Shown here: one piece after another, positions 1 to 9,700 of the stretch
Position numbering within the stretch: position 1 is the stretch's first letter
Layout of the letters: each line of letters opens with the position of its first letter
Program-made: the position numbers and the translations under genes
Source: Planctomycetota bacterium
GTDB lineage: Bacteria > Planctomycetota > PUPC01 > DSUN01
Length of the DNA stretch: 18,346 bases
Direction: 5' to 3'
Assembly: GCA_016872875.1 (NCBI GenBank)
Contig: VGYW01000142.1
Location: 1-18,346, forward strand
Notes under the pieces: generated by a model
What the model saw: only the letters and a program-made list of their open reading frames with translations
What the model was told of the DNA's origin: nothing
Database searches by the model: none

Positions 1-37
1 CTTGGCGAGACGAGGGTTCGCGTGTATCTGAGAGCGA

Positions 38-175
38 GAAGACCCGGCCACAAGGTCTTCCCCCGCGTCGCCATCCCCCCAGGCCGCACACGAAGCGTGT
101 GGAGCGAGGTGCAAACGGGCGTGCCGCTATCGTGTGCGGCCAGGGGGGATTGGCTTGTTCCCCTCGGCACAAGCC
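38..175. repeat. Cluster of hairpins around a 21-bp inverted repeat
   Basis: Three stem-loops follow one another. The first is a perfect 7-bp stem, GAAGACC 38-44 with GGTCTTC 54-60. The second is the strongest: arms 73-93 and 130-150 are complementary at 20 of 21 positions (only A81/A142 mismatched), and 3 more pairs (70-72 with 152-154) form if T151 is bulged. The third is a 7-bp stem, 152-158 with 169-175. Inside the second, CACACG (87-92) can instead pair with the adjacent CGTGTG (96-101), so two mutually exclusive folds exist. No T-tract follows, so a simple terminator is not favoured. A structured RNA, a leader or a palindromic mobile element are all possible. Confidence 0.5.
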
Positions 176-420
176 GTCTCTTTCTGGAAGAAGGAGGAGA
201 AGACTCCCGCCCCAAGGCTGGTTGGCGAATGCCTGGGCCTCTCCCCTTCCGAAGCGAATGCTGAATCGAGTATGGTGGGAATGCCCCGGAAGCCTCCGGA
301 TCGCCAAAGCGCCCGTAGTGGACCAGGGATCTGGTACCGCATGCCCGATCTGCCTATCGAGAGGTCGCTCCCCATTCACTCGCAGACAAGATGGTCCCTG
401 CCAGGATCCAGAGCTCGGGC

Positions 421-449
421 TGGAAATGTCACGCGGCGCGCGCTATAAG
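421..449 (+). promoter_or_regulatory. Weak sigma70-type promoter candidate
   Basis: TGGAAA (421-426) is separated by 17 bp from TATAAG (444-449). Transcription would start near 456, ahead of GAGGAG at 465-470. That arrangement fits a start at GTG 478 better than at GTG 463 for the following gene. The -35 match is poor, so this is tentative. Confidence 0.22.
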
Positions 450-462
450 ATGACAGGGAGCG

Positions 463-2430
463 GTGAGGAGACAGCTCGTGCGGGTTGCGTCCAACACGAC
501 CCTGCCGCGCCGCGCGGTAGTTTCGGAGCCGCTGGTCATCGCCGCCAGCGGCGTGACCCTCGACGGGAACGGGGCGAGGATCGTGGGGCCGGGGAGGGCG
601 GGTGAGCCCGATTCGTTCCAGGGCGCGGGCATCGTGGCGGAGGGGTGCTCTGGGGTGACGCTGCGGAACGTGAGGGTGCGCGGCTTCCGCGTGGGCCTCG
701 CTGCCGCCGACGGCGCGGGCTGGGTCGTCGAGGACTGCGACTTCTCGGACAACTTCACCGACCCGGCGGCGGGGTGGGACGTGGAGCGTCGGGCCGGCGG
801 CATCGTCCTCACCCGCATCGCCCACAGCGTGGTGCGCCGCAACGTCGCGCAGCGGGTCTGGAACGGGCTCGACCTGGACCACTGCAATGGCAACCTCGTC
901 GTGGCAAACACCTTCTCGCACTGCTCAAACGTCTGCCTGAAGCTCTGGGCGAGCTGCCGCAACGTGGTGGCGGACAACGACCTCTCGTGGGGCCTGCGGA
1001 TTGACCCAGGCGAGGTCCACGCCCGCGATTCGGCCGGCGTCCTCATCGAGAGCGGCTCCGACCACAACCACTTCACACGGAACAACGTCACCCACGGCGG
1101 CGACGGCATCTTCATCCGCGTGCTGAACGGCTGGGTCTCCACGGGCAACGCCTTCATCGAAAACGACTGCTCCTGGGCGAACAACAACGGCCTCGAGGCC
1201 TGGAGCCCCGGCAACGCCTACGTGCGCAACCGCGCGAACCACTGCTCCTACGGCTTCTGGCTGGGCGGCTCCGACCATACGCTGCTGGTGGGCAACGAGG
1301 CCGGCTGGAACGGCCAGCCCGACGGCCCCCACAACGCGCCCGACAAGGGCTTCGGCCACGGCGGCATCGTCTTCGTCGGCGCACCGTCCAGCCACACCAT
1401 CATCCGCGGCAACCACTGTCACCACAACAACGGCGGCGGGATCGTCCTGCGCGGCGACGCCGCTTCCGAGGGCCGCGCCTGGCGCGCATTCCACTGGCTC
1501 ATCGAGGGCAACCGCCTGGAGGCCAACCGCTGGGGCATCCACGCCCAACACGCCGACCTGATCCACCTCGCAGCGAACTCCCACGAGGGCAATGAGAACC
1601 CCGATCTCTTCGAGAGCGTCACTCGCCTGACCCAATCGTCCTCGTCCTCGACTCTCCCTTCCCCTGTCGCGTGCATCAACGGTCCCACCCGCGCCATCGT
1701 GGGCAAGAGGGTGGTCTTCGACGCCTCGGGCAGCCGCGACCCACAGGGGCGGCCCCTGGCCTTCGCGTGGGACATCGCGGGTGCCGAGCACTCGGCCCAG
1801 GCCGTCGAGCACGTCTTCGCGCGGCCCGGCTTCCACCGTGTGGCCCTGACCGTCTCCAACGGCGCGACCGCCGACATTGCGTGGCGCGAGCTATACGCAG
1901 TCCTGGACCGCGAGGACGCCGCGACCGAGTGGTCCGCGGACAACTGGGCGTTTCGCGCCGGGGAAGGCACGGTAGTCACCTTCCGGAACTCCGGCGAGGC
2001 GCTCGTCGGCAGCTCATCGCTTGAGGCCCGCGTGGAGCCCTACGCCGGCGGCGAGGTCGAGCTCGTCTTCACGCCCGACGCCCCGCTAGATCTCACGGGG
2101 AAGAAGGCCCTCACCTTCTGGCTGCGCCGGCGGATCGAGGGCGTGCGGGGCTTCAAGGGCGCGAGCCCGGTCATTCGGCTCCACAGCAGCGGGGGCTACC
2201 TCACCTGCACACCTGCTGATGGCGCCAACCGCATCGAGCACCCCGAGAGCCCCAGCGAGGCCCGCTGGGGCTGGCTGCTCATGGCCGTTCCGCTCGCCGG
2301 CGACGCAGCGTGGCGCTGGGAGACCTTGGGGAAGCCCTCACTCCGCGCCGTCGAGCGCATCGGGCTCCAGTTCCAGGCGACGAATCCCGAGCCGCTCACG
2401 TTCTGGCTCGATGGCCTGGCGTTTGTCTGA
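463..2430 (+). CDS. Right-handed parallel beta-helix protein with PKD and C-terminal carbohydrate-binding-like domains
   Basis: Residues about 20-385 consist of short Asn/Gly/His-rich turns of the PbH1/NosD type, such as GVTLDGNGARI, NVVADNDLSW and NNGGGIVLRG. Such helices are typical of polysaccharide lyases, epimerases and adhesins. A Ser-rich linker (391-396) leads to a PKD-like domain (about 401-480, with VVFDASGSRDPQGRPLAFAW). A beta-rich domain (about 485-655) follows and resembles the sugar-binding or jelly-roll modules found on secreted glycan enzymes. No catalytic residues can be assigned, so a polysaccharide-binding or -cleaving role is inferred from architecture. No signal peptide is visible, which is odd for this type of protein. 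The frame opens just after a stop at 451-453. GTG 463 is the longest start, but GTG 478 has the better-spaced GAGGAG (465-470). The gene is probably monocistronic, since a promoter-like sequence follows it. Confidence 0.85.
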   Translation: MRRQLVRVASNTTLPRRAVVSEPLVIAASGVTLDGNGARIVGPGRAGEPDSFQGAGIVAEGCSGVTLRNVRVRGFRVGLAAADGAGWVVEDCDFSDNFTDPAAGWDVERRAGGIVLTRIAHSVVRRNVAQRVWNGLDLDHCNGNLVVANTFSHCSNVCLKLWASCRNVVADNDLSWGLRIDPGEVHARDSAGVLIESGSDHNHFTRNNVTHGGDGIFIRVLNGWVSTGNAFIENDCSWANNNGLEAWSPGNAYVRNRANHCSYGFWLGGSDHTLLVGNEAGWNGQPDGPHNAPDKGFGHGGIVFVGAPSSHTIIRGNHCHHNNGGGIVLRGDAASEGRAWRAFHWLIEGNRLEANRWGIHAQHADLIHLAANSHEGNENPDLFESVTRLTQSSSSSTLPSPVACINGPTRAIVGKRVVFDASGSRDPQGRPLAFAWDIAGAEHSAQAVEHVFARPGFHRVALTVSNGATADIAWRELYAVLDREDAATEWSADNWAFRAGEGTVVTFRNSGEALVGSSSLEARVEPYAGGEVELVFTPDAPLDLTGKKALTFWLRRRIEGVRGFKGASPVIRLHSSGGYLTCTPADGANRIEHPESPSEARWGWLLMAVPLAGDAAWRWETLGKPSLRAVERIGLQFQATNPEPLTFWLDGLAFV

Positions 2431-2436
2431 ACGCTC

Positions 2437-2464
2437 TTGCGCAATCCCGAAAGATCGCTATGAT
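2437..2464 (+). promoter_or_regulatory. Probable sigma70-type promoter for the zinc-ribbon kinase homologue
   Basis: TTGCGC (2437-2442) and TATGAT (2459-2464) are 16 bp apart, in the only gap between the beta-helix gene and the next start. The elements begin 6 bases after the preceding stop. AGAGGG (2494-2499) is the ribosome binding site, 6 bases from ATG 2506. Confidence 0.42.
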
Positions 2465-2505
2465 ATGGGCTGCGAAAGCCTACAGGACTCCGTAGAGGGC
2501 CGCGC

Positions 2506-3633
2506 ATGGCGATGGTCTCGTTCAAGTGTCCTCGGTGCGCCAAGAAGTTCTCGGCCGCGCCATCGGCCTACGGCGGGGTGGTGTGCCCGCACTGCGGTGC
2601 GAAGCTGCGCGCGCCTGGGACGGACAAGGAGTCGCCCGGCGCACTGGTCGGCCAGACGCTCGGCCAGTACGTGCTCCGGGAGCTCATCAAGAGCAGTGCC
2701 ACGGGCGCCGTCTACAAGGCCCGGCACGGCTCGCTCCCCCGCGAGTGCGCCATCAAGGTGCTGCCCCAGAAGGCGGCCAATGACCCCGCCTTCGTCGAGC
2801 GCTTCCGCCGCGAGGCGCGCGCCGTCGCCGCAATCAACCATACCGCAATCGCCCAGGTCTTCGAGGTCGGGGACGACAAGGGCTACGGCTTCATCGTGAT
2901 GGAGCACGTGGACGGTGAGTCGCTGGGGGACCGGCTCAAGCGGACGGGGCCGCTGCCGCCCGACGCCGCCCTCGACCTGCTCAAGCAGACGGCGTCGGCG
3001 CTGGCCGCCGCACACGCCCTCGGCATCGTCCACCGTAACATCAAGCCGGCCAACCTCATGGTCACGCCGAGCGGGGCAGTGAAGGTGATGGACTTCGGTC
3101 TGGCCAAGCGCAGCGGGGAGGATGTTGACGTGACCGCCCAGGGCGCCCTCATCGGTACGCCGCTCTACATGGCGCCAGAGGTGGCCGAGGGCCACGGGGC
3201 GGACGCGCGCAGCGACCTGTACTCGCTGGGCGCCACGTTCTACTGCGCGCTCGCCGGGCGCTCGCCCGTGGACGCCCCGACCACCGCGGCCATCATCACA
3301 AAGCTCCTCCACGAGGAGCCCCTGCCCCTGCCCCCGAGCGTGCCAAACCCCCTCAGGGGCGCCATCCACCGCCTCCTCGCCAAGGACCCCGCCAAGCGGT
3401 TCCAGTCGGCGCAGGAGTTGGCCGCCGCCCTCGCGGCGCCCGCGGCGCCGCCGCCGCAACCAAGGGCCGAGCGCGCGCCCATGCCCCCGCCGCTGCCGCC
3501 GGCTCCCGCAGGCCCGGCCAGGGAGTCCAAACAGGCCCGGCCCGACCGCGCGAAGGTCATCGTCCTGGCCATCATCGTGGGCATCTTCCTTGTCGGCGGC
3601 ATCATCGCCCTGGTCCTGCTCCTCCGGCGGTGA
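2506..3633 (+). CDS. Tail-anchored zinc-ribbon Ser/Thr kinase homologue, probable pseudokinase
   Basis: The 375-residue protein opens with a zinc ribbon (C8, C11, C27, C30). A Hanks-type kinase fold follows (about 48-310), then a Pro/Ala-rich linker (311-345) and one hydrophobic segment at the extreme C-terminus (about 350-372). This predicts a cytoplasmic domain held to the inner membrane by its tail. Lys84 (CAIK), Glu103, DFG (196-198), APE (223-225) and Asp237 are present. Two key features are not: the catalytic-loop HRD reads HRN (Asn178, codon aac), and the first two glycines of the nucleotide loop are replaced (IKSSATGAV). An Asp-to-Asn change at this place normally abolishes phosphotransfer, so a regulatory or scaffolding pseudokinase is likely. 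No other enzymatic domain is present. It precedes the giant exported protein by 91 bp, but a functional link is not shown. Confidence 0.88.
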   Translation: MAMVSFKCPRCAKKFSAAPSAYGGVVCPHCGAKLRAPGTDKESPGALVGQTLGQYVLRELIKSSATGAVYKARHGSLPRECAIKVLPQKAANDPAFVERFRREARAVAAINHTAIAQVFEVGDDKGYGFIVMEHVDGESLGDRLKRTGPLPPDAALDLLKQTASALAAAHALGIVHRNIKPANLMVTPSGAVKVMDFGLAKRSGEDVDVTAQGALIGTPLYMAPEVAEGHGADARSDLYSLGATFYCALAGRSPVDAPTTAAIITKLLHEEPLPLPPSVPNPLRGAIHRLLAKDPAKRFQSAQELAAALAAPAAPPPQPRAERAPMPPPLPPAPAGPARESKQARPDRAKVIVLAIIVGIFLVGGIIALVLLLRR

Positions 3634-3724
3634 GGGAACCGCGCCCAGGGATCGTGCGTCTAATCTCTCACATTAGAGTCTGTTTCGGCAGTTCCGTTGC
3701 CACAACCTCTTGGAGGCAGCAACC

Positions 3725-6700
3725 ATGCGGCGATTTCGCGTTCGGTTGGCGGCGTGCGTCCTGCTCGCGGCCTCGGCGGCGCGCGCGGGCGAGGTGGGCT
3801 TCATCGAGGACTTCGCGCTGGCCAAAGACCGCGCCGAGGCCCTCAAACAGCTCATCCCCGGCACCGAGGACTACTACTACTACCACTGCCTCCACGCCCA
3901 GAACCAGGGGAAGCTGGACGACGTGGACGCCATGCTCGTGCCCTGGATCAAGCGCTACGACCGCACCCAGCGCGTCGTGGAGATCGAGAACCGCCAGGCC
4001 CTCCTCAAGTACGAGAAGAACCCGCGGGCATCGCTGGAGTACATCCGCCAGCGGCTCGGCGTCCAGTTCAACCACCAACGCGAGCTCCTTGGCCAGAAGC
4101 CGCAACTGCCCACCGCCCTTGACCAACGCCTCATCAGCCGCGAAACCCTCACCCAGGTGGCCCTGGCGCGCCACCCAGGCTCCCTCCAGGGCTTCGAGGA
4201 ACGCGCCCTCGACTGGTTGGTGGACGCCGCCCTCGACCCCAACCGCCGCCGCCACATGCTGAGCCGCCTGAAGCGGCCCGACTATGCGAACCTGCCCCAG
4301 CTCGTCGTGGCCGACCTCAATCACGAACACAGCGGCGGCTTCGGCTCCCACCAGATCCACCGCCTCATGCTCCTCTCCCAGCTCGAAGAATGCCTCAAGC
4401 TCAAGCCCGACCTGCTGAACCAGGCCCACTTCGTGAACGCCTATGTCGCCAAGCTGCGCCCCAGCGCCGATGCCGACTGGCAGGACGACGAGAAGGAGCG
4501 CGAGGCGTATCTCGATAGGCTGTGGGCATTTGTGGCCAAGCTCGCTCCCGCCCACAACTCCCTCAAGGCAAACGTCCTCTACCACCGCCTCGTCCACGAC
4601 CGCGCCAGGGGCGTCTACGATGGTGAGCGCTTCATCGCCTACATCCAGTTGCCGCGAAACGTCGGCTACATGAGCCCGAGGTATATGGAAAATGAGGAGC
4701 GGCGCAGGTTTACGGCGGACATCAACGCTAACTTCCAGGAGTTCACCCTCCTGCCGCCCATCGGCAACGACGAGCCGCTCGTCCGCAGCTACCTGATGAA
4801 CATCTTCGTAAAGGCCGCCAGCATAAAGCCTTACGACGACTACATCAACGACGTCTACCTCAAGCACGTCTTCGCCGAGACCAAGATCGTCAACGGCATC
4901 GGCGACATGGAGCAGTGGTACTCCATGCTCCCCGCCTCCGACTACCAGGCCCTCAAGGAGCGGATAGACATTGATTTCGACTTCACGAGCAAAACCCTCT
5001 TCGCGCCCGAAGACAAGGTGGGCCTGGATGTCCACGTGAAGAACGTAAAGACAATGCTCGTGAAGGTTTACGAGCTGAATGCGTTCAACTACTACCGCGA
5101 GCGGGGCCAGGAGGTGGACACGGCGGTGAACCTCGATGGCCTAGTCGCAAATGAAGAGAAGACTTACACTTACGAGGAGCCGCCGTTGAGGCGGGTCAAG
5201 CGCCACTTCGACTTCCCAAATCTAAAGCCACGCGGCACTTACATCGTGGAGTTCATCGGCAATGGCAAGAGCAGCCGAGCCGTCATCCGCCGCGGCAGGC
5301 TCCAGCACCTCGTGCGGACGGGCACAGCGGGACAGGTTTTCACTATCCTCGACGAAGCGAACAAGAGGGTCAACGACGCCGCCCTCTGGCTCGCCGGCCA
5401 CAAATACTCCCCAGACAAAGAAGGCTTCATCACCGTCCCCTTCAGCAACCAGCCCGGCCGCCAGCGCATCATCCTCACACGCGGCGAGTTCGCCTGCCTC
5501 GACTCCTTCCACCACGAGGCCGAGCAGTACCAGCTCGCGGCCAGCTTCTATGTTGACCGCGAGGCCCTCCTCAAGCGCAAGCGCGCCACCCTCCTCATCC
5601 GCCCAATGCTCTACCTCAACAGCACACCCGTCACCCTCTCTGTCCTTGAAGACGTGGTTCTCACCCTCACCTCCACCGACCGCGAGGGGGTGAACACCAC
5701 GAAAGAGGTCAAGGACTTCAAGCTCTTCGAGGACCGCGAGGCGGCCTACGACTTCCAGGTCCCCGCCAACCTCTCCCGCCTGAGCTTCGCGCTCAGGGCG
5801 AAGGTGCAGAACCTCAGCCAGAACAAGAAGGACGACCTCGCCGACGGCGAGACCTTCCAACTCAACAACATTGACGCCACGGAGAAGATCGAAGACCTCC
5901 ACCTCAAGCACGCCGATGGCCAGTACAGCATCGAGGTGCTCGGCAAGACGGGCGAGACGAACCCCGACCGCCCAGTGAACCTCAGCATCAAGCACCGCGA
6001 CTTCACCGACCCCGTGAACCTGTCGCTCCAGTCGGACGCCCGCGGCCGCATCGCCCTCGGCGCCCTCAAGGAGATCGCGCATCTGAGCGCCACAGGGCCA
6101 GAGGGCGTGACCAAGACCTGGAGGCTCGACAGCGACAAGCACAGCCTCCCCCGCACCCTGCACGGCCGGGCCGGCGCTCCGCTCCTCGTGCCCTACATGG
6201 GCCAGGCCGCCAAGCCCGCGCGACCAGAGGTCTCCTTCCTGGAGTGCCGCGGCAACACGTTCCTCAGCGATCGCTTCGACACCCTCTCGCTCAAGGGCGG
6301 ATTCATCCAGATACAGGACATCCCGGCCGGCGATTACGACCTCCTTCTGAAGGAAACGGGCGAGCGAATCGCCGTCCGCCTCACCGCGGGCGCCGAGGGC
6401 GAAGGCTACGTCCTCTCCAAGACCCGCCACCTGGAGGTCCGCAACCCCAAGCCGCTCCAGATCGCCGCCGTGGCCGCCGACAAGGAGGCCCTGGTCGTCC
6501 GACTCGAAAACGCCTCCAAGTTCGCGCGGGTCCACGTCTTCGCCACCCGCTACATGCCCGAGTACTCCGCCTACACGAACCTCGGCGCCTCGTTCGCCGA
6601 GCCGTTCTTCGTCCGCGTGCCGAAGACCGACTCCCTCTACGTCGTCGGCCGCGACATCGGCGAGGAGTACCGCTACATCCTCGAACGCAAATACGCCAAG

Positions 6701-9700
6701 AAGTTCCCCGGAAACATGCTCGCCCGTCCCAGCCTGCTCTTGAACCCATGGGCGATCCGCAGGACCGAGACCAGCACCCAGGAGGCAGCCGAGGGCGAGG
6801 AGTTCCTGCGCCGCCAGGCCCGCTCCTTTGGCGGCCGGGGCGGCGGCGCCAAGGCCAAGCAGGCCAGCCAAGCAGCCGGCGCGGGCGCCTTCTTCGCCAA
6901 CCTCGACTTCCTCGGCGAGGGCACGGCCGTGGTCGTGAACGCCCGGCCCGATGAGAAGGGCGTGGTGACGATCAAGCGCGCCGACCTCGGCGCCCATCAG
7001 CAGTTCCGCATCGTGGCCGTTGACCCTGAGAACACCGCCTACCGCGAGCTCTCCCTGCCCGAGGTCGAGATGAAGTTCGACGACCTCCGCCTCGCCGATG
7101 GCCTCGACCCCGCCAAGCACTTCACCGAGCAGAAGCAGATCAGCGTGGTCATCCAGGGCAAGGAGTTCGCCATCCCCGACATCACGACCAGCGACCTTCA
7201 GCCCTACGACTCCCTCGCAAAGGTCTACTCCCTCTTCGTCACCCTCTCCGGCAACCCCACCCTCATCGAGTTCGGGTTCATCACCAACTGGCCCGCCCTC
7301 AAGCCCGAGACGAAGCGCGAGCTCTACTCCAAGTACGCCTGCCACGAGCTCAACTTCTTCCTCTACAAGAAGGACCCGAAGTTCTTCGAGACCGCCATCC
7401 AGCCCTACCTGAGAAACAAGAAGGACAAGACGTTCCTCGACCGCTGGCTCCTCGGCGAGGACCTTTCGGCCTACCGCAAGGCCTGGGCCTTCGGACAGCT
7501 CAACACGGTCGAGCGCATCCTCCTCGCACAGCGCCTCGCGGGTGAAGCCCAATTCACCGCGCGCTTCGTCAGGGACGCCTTCGACCTCATCCCGCCCGAC
7601 ATCGAGCGGTTCAACCACCTCTTCAAGACGGCCCTCCGCGGCCGCGCGTTGGAGACCCGCGACGAGCTCGGCGTTGACAAGGCCAGGGAGCACGCCAAGA
7701 AGCTCCAGGAGCCGGGCGAGAAGCTCGCCCAGCTCCAGCAGGCGGGCCAGGACACGGCCCGCGCCGAGGCCGCCCCCGCCGCCGAGGCCCCCGCCGAGCC
7801 AGCCGCGCCCCCGCCAGCCCCAGGCCCTGCTGCCCGGCCCACCACCGCCACCGCCGCCGGCACCCTCCGAGCACCCGGCAAGTCGGCCGCGCGCGACATG
7901 GCGGCCCGCGGCGACGCCAAGGGCGAGGCCAAGGAGGCAGAAAGGCTGGATGAGGCGCTCTCCGATGAGGCGGTCCCTGCCAACGGCTACTTCGCCAAGG
8001 ATGCCGACCGCCGCAAGGCCGTCCGCCAGCTCTACCGCAAGCTCGACGCCACCCAGGAATGGGTGGAGAACAACTACTACCACCTTCCCATCGAGGCCCA
8101 GAACGCCGGCCTAGTCAGCGTGAACGGCGTCTGGATGGAGTATGCCGCGCACGACCAGAAGTTCCCCTTCTACTGCCGCTGGCTCGGCGAGGCGTCCCAC
8201 AACTTCACCGAGATGATGTTCGCCCTCTCCATCCTCGACCTGCCCTTCGCCGCCGCCGAGCACAAGACCGACGTCCAGAAGGCACGCTTCGCACTCACCC
8301 CTGGCAGCCCCATGGTCGTCTTCTACCGCGAGATCAAGGAGGCACAGCCCGACCTGGAGAAGACCCCCATCCTCGTCAGCCAGAACTTCTACCGCCACGG
8401 CGAACGCTACCGCCAGGTCGGAAACGAGCAGGTGGACAAATACGTCGCCGAAGAATTCCTCACCCACGTCCCCTACGGCTGCCACGTGGTCATCACCAAC
8501 CCCACCTCGTCGCGCCAGAAGCTCGAAATCCTCCTCCAGGTCCCACGCGGCTCCATCCCCGTCCTCAACGGCCAGTACACCCGCAGCATCCGCGTGGACC
8601 TCGAACCCTACCGCACCCAGACCGTTGACTACTTCTTCTACTTCCCCGGCCCGGGCAAGTTCGTCCACTACCCCGTCCACGTGGCCCGCAACGAGAAGCT
8701 CCTCGCCTCCGCCGAGCCCTTCTCCTTCAACGTCGTCGAAAAGCCCACCAAGATCGACACGCAGTCGTGGGACTACATCTCCCAGCACGGCACGGAGGAC
8801 CAGGTCATCGCCTACGTCGGCGCGAACAACCTGGGCCGCACCAACCTCGAGCGCATCGCCTGGCGCATGCAGGAGCAGGGCTTCTTCCGACGCGCCATCG
8901 CTCTCCTCGACCAGCGCCACTCCTACAACCACACCCTCTGGTCCTACGCCCTCAAGCACGACGAGCTCCCCGCGCTCCGCGAGTTCCTCCAGCACGCCGA
9001 CCCCTGGCTCGCACAGTGCGGCGCCTACATTGACTGCCGCCTCGTGGCCATTGACCCCGTCGTCCGCAAGAGCTATCAGCACATGGAATACCTGCCACTC
9101 GTCAACGCCCGCGCACACCGCCTCGGCAAGAGCCGAAAAATCCTCAACGACCGCTTCTTCGAGCAATACATCCGGCTGATGCGCGTCCTCAGCTACCGCC
9201 CCAAGCTCGACGACGACGACCTCATGAGCCTCACCTACTACCTCCTCCTCCAGGACCGCATCGAGGACGGCCAGGCCTTCTTCGCACAGGCCGACCCCAA
9301 GAAGCTCCTGACCGCCCTCCAGCACGACTACTTCGCGGCCTACCTGGACTTCTACGCCGACGCCCCGAAGTCCGCCCGCACCATCGCCGCTAGATACGCC
9401 GACTACCCCGTTGACAGATGGCGCAACGTCTTCACAAACGTCACAGCTCAGCTCGACGAGCTGGAAGGCAAGGGCGCAAAGGTGGTGGACAAGGACGACG
9501 CGGCCCAGAAGCAGGCCGCACTCGCCGCCACGGAGGCCTCCTTCGACTTCAAGGTCGAAGCACGAAAGGTCGCACTCCAATACCAGAACCTCCCCGAGGC
9601 CCAGGTCAACTACTACCTGATGGACGTCGAGCTCCTCTTCTCCCGCAACCCATTTGTGCAGGCCCAGACCGGGCAGTTCGCCTACATCCGCCCGAACGAG

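Larger units (their letters stand above)
1..462. other. Gene-free left end
   Basis: No reading frame here looks like a real protein. The open frames overlap on both strands, have low-complexity Arg/Pro/Gly-rich translations and show no motif. Positions 38-175 are rich in inverted repeats and are listed separately. A minor 5-bp stem (CCGGA at 286-290 with TCCGG at 295-299) lies further on. From about 300 to 420 I see nothing. The last 40 bases hold a weak promoter candidate and the ribosome binding site of the next gene. An upstream gene may lie just outside the window. Confidence 0.5.

Noticed and set aside
3659..3677. TCTAAT/ATTAGA inverted repeat upstream of the giant gene as an operator
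   Set aside because: Only 6 bp per arm, without further symmetry or a clear promoter beside it; too short to support.
3668..5035. 455-codon minus-strand frame over the start of the giant gene
   Set aside because: It is antisense to the signal peptide and helical region, with a repetitive Val/Gly/Glu translation and no recognisable domain.
7341..7352. CHEL near residue 1207 of the giant protein as a macroglobulin thioester
   Set aside because: The thioester signature needs CGEQ or CLEQ (Cys-x-Glu-Gln). CHEL has no Gln at the required place.
5222..8083. 953-codon open frame on the minus strand inside the giant gene
   Set aside because: Its translation is Val/Leu/Gly/Glu-rich low complexity without motifs. 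It arises because the sense strand's C-ending codons leave the antisense frame free of stops. The plus-strand gene has a signal peptide, an RBS and a coherent domain order.
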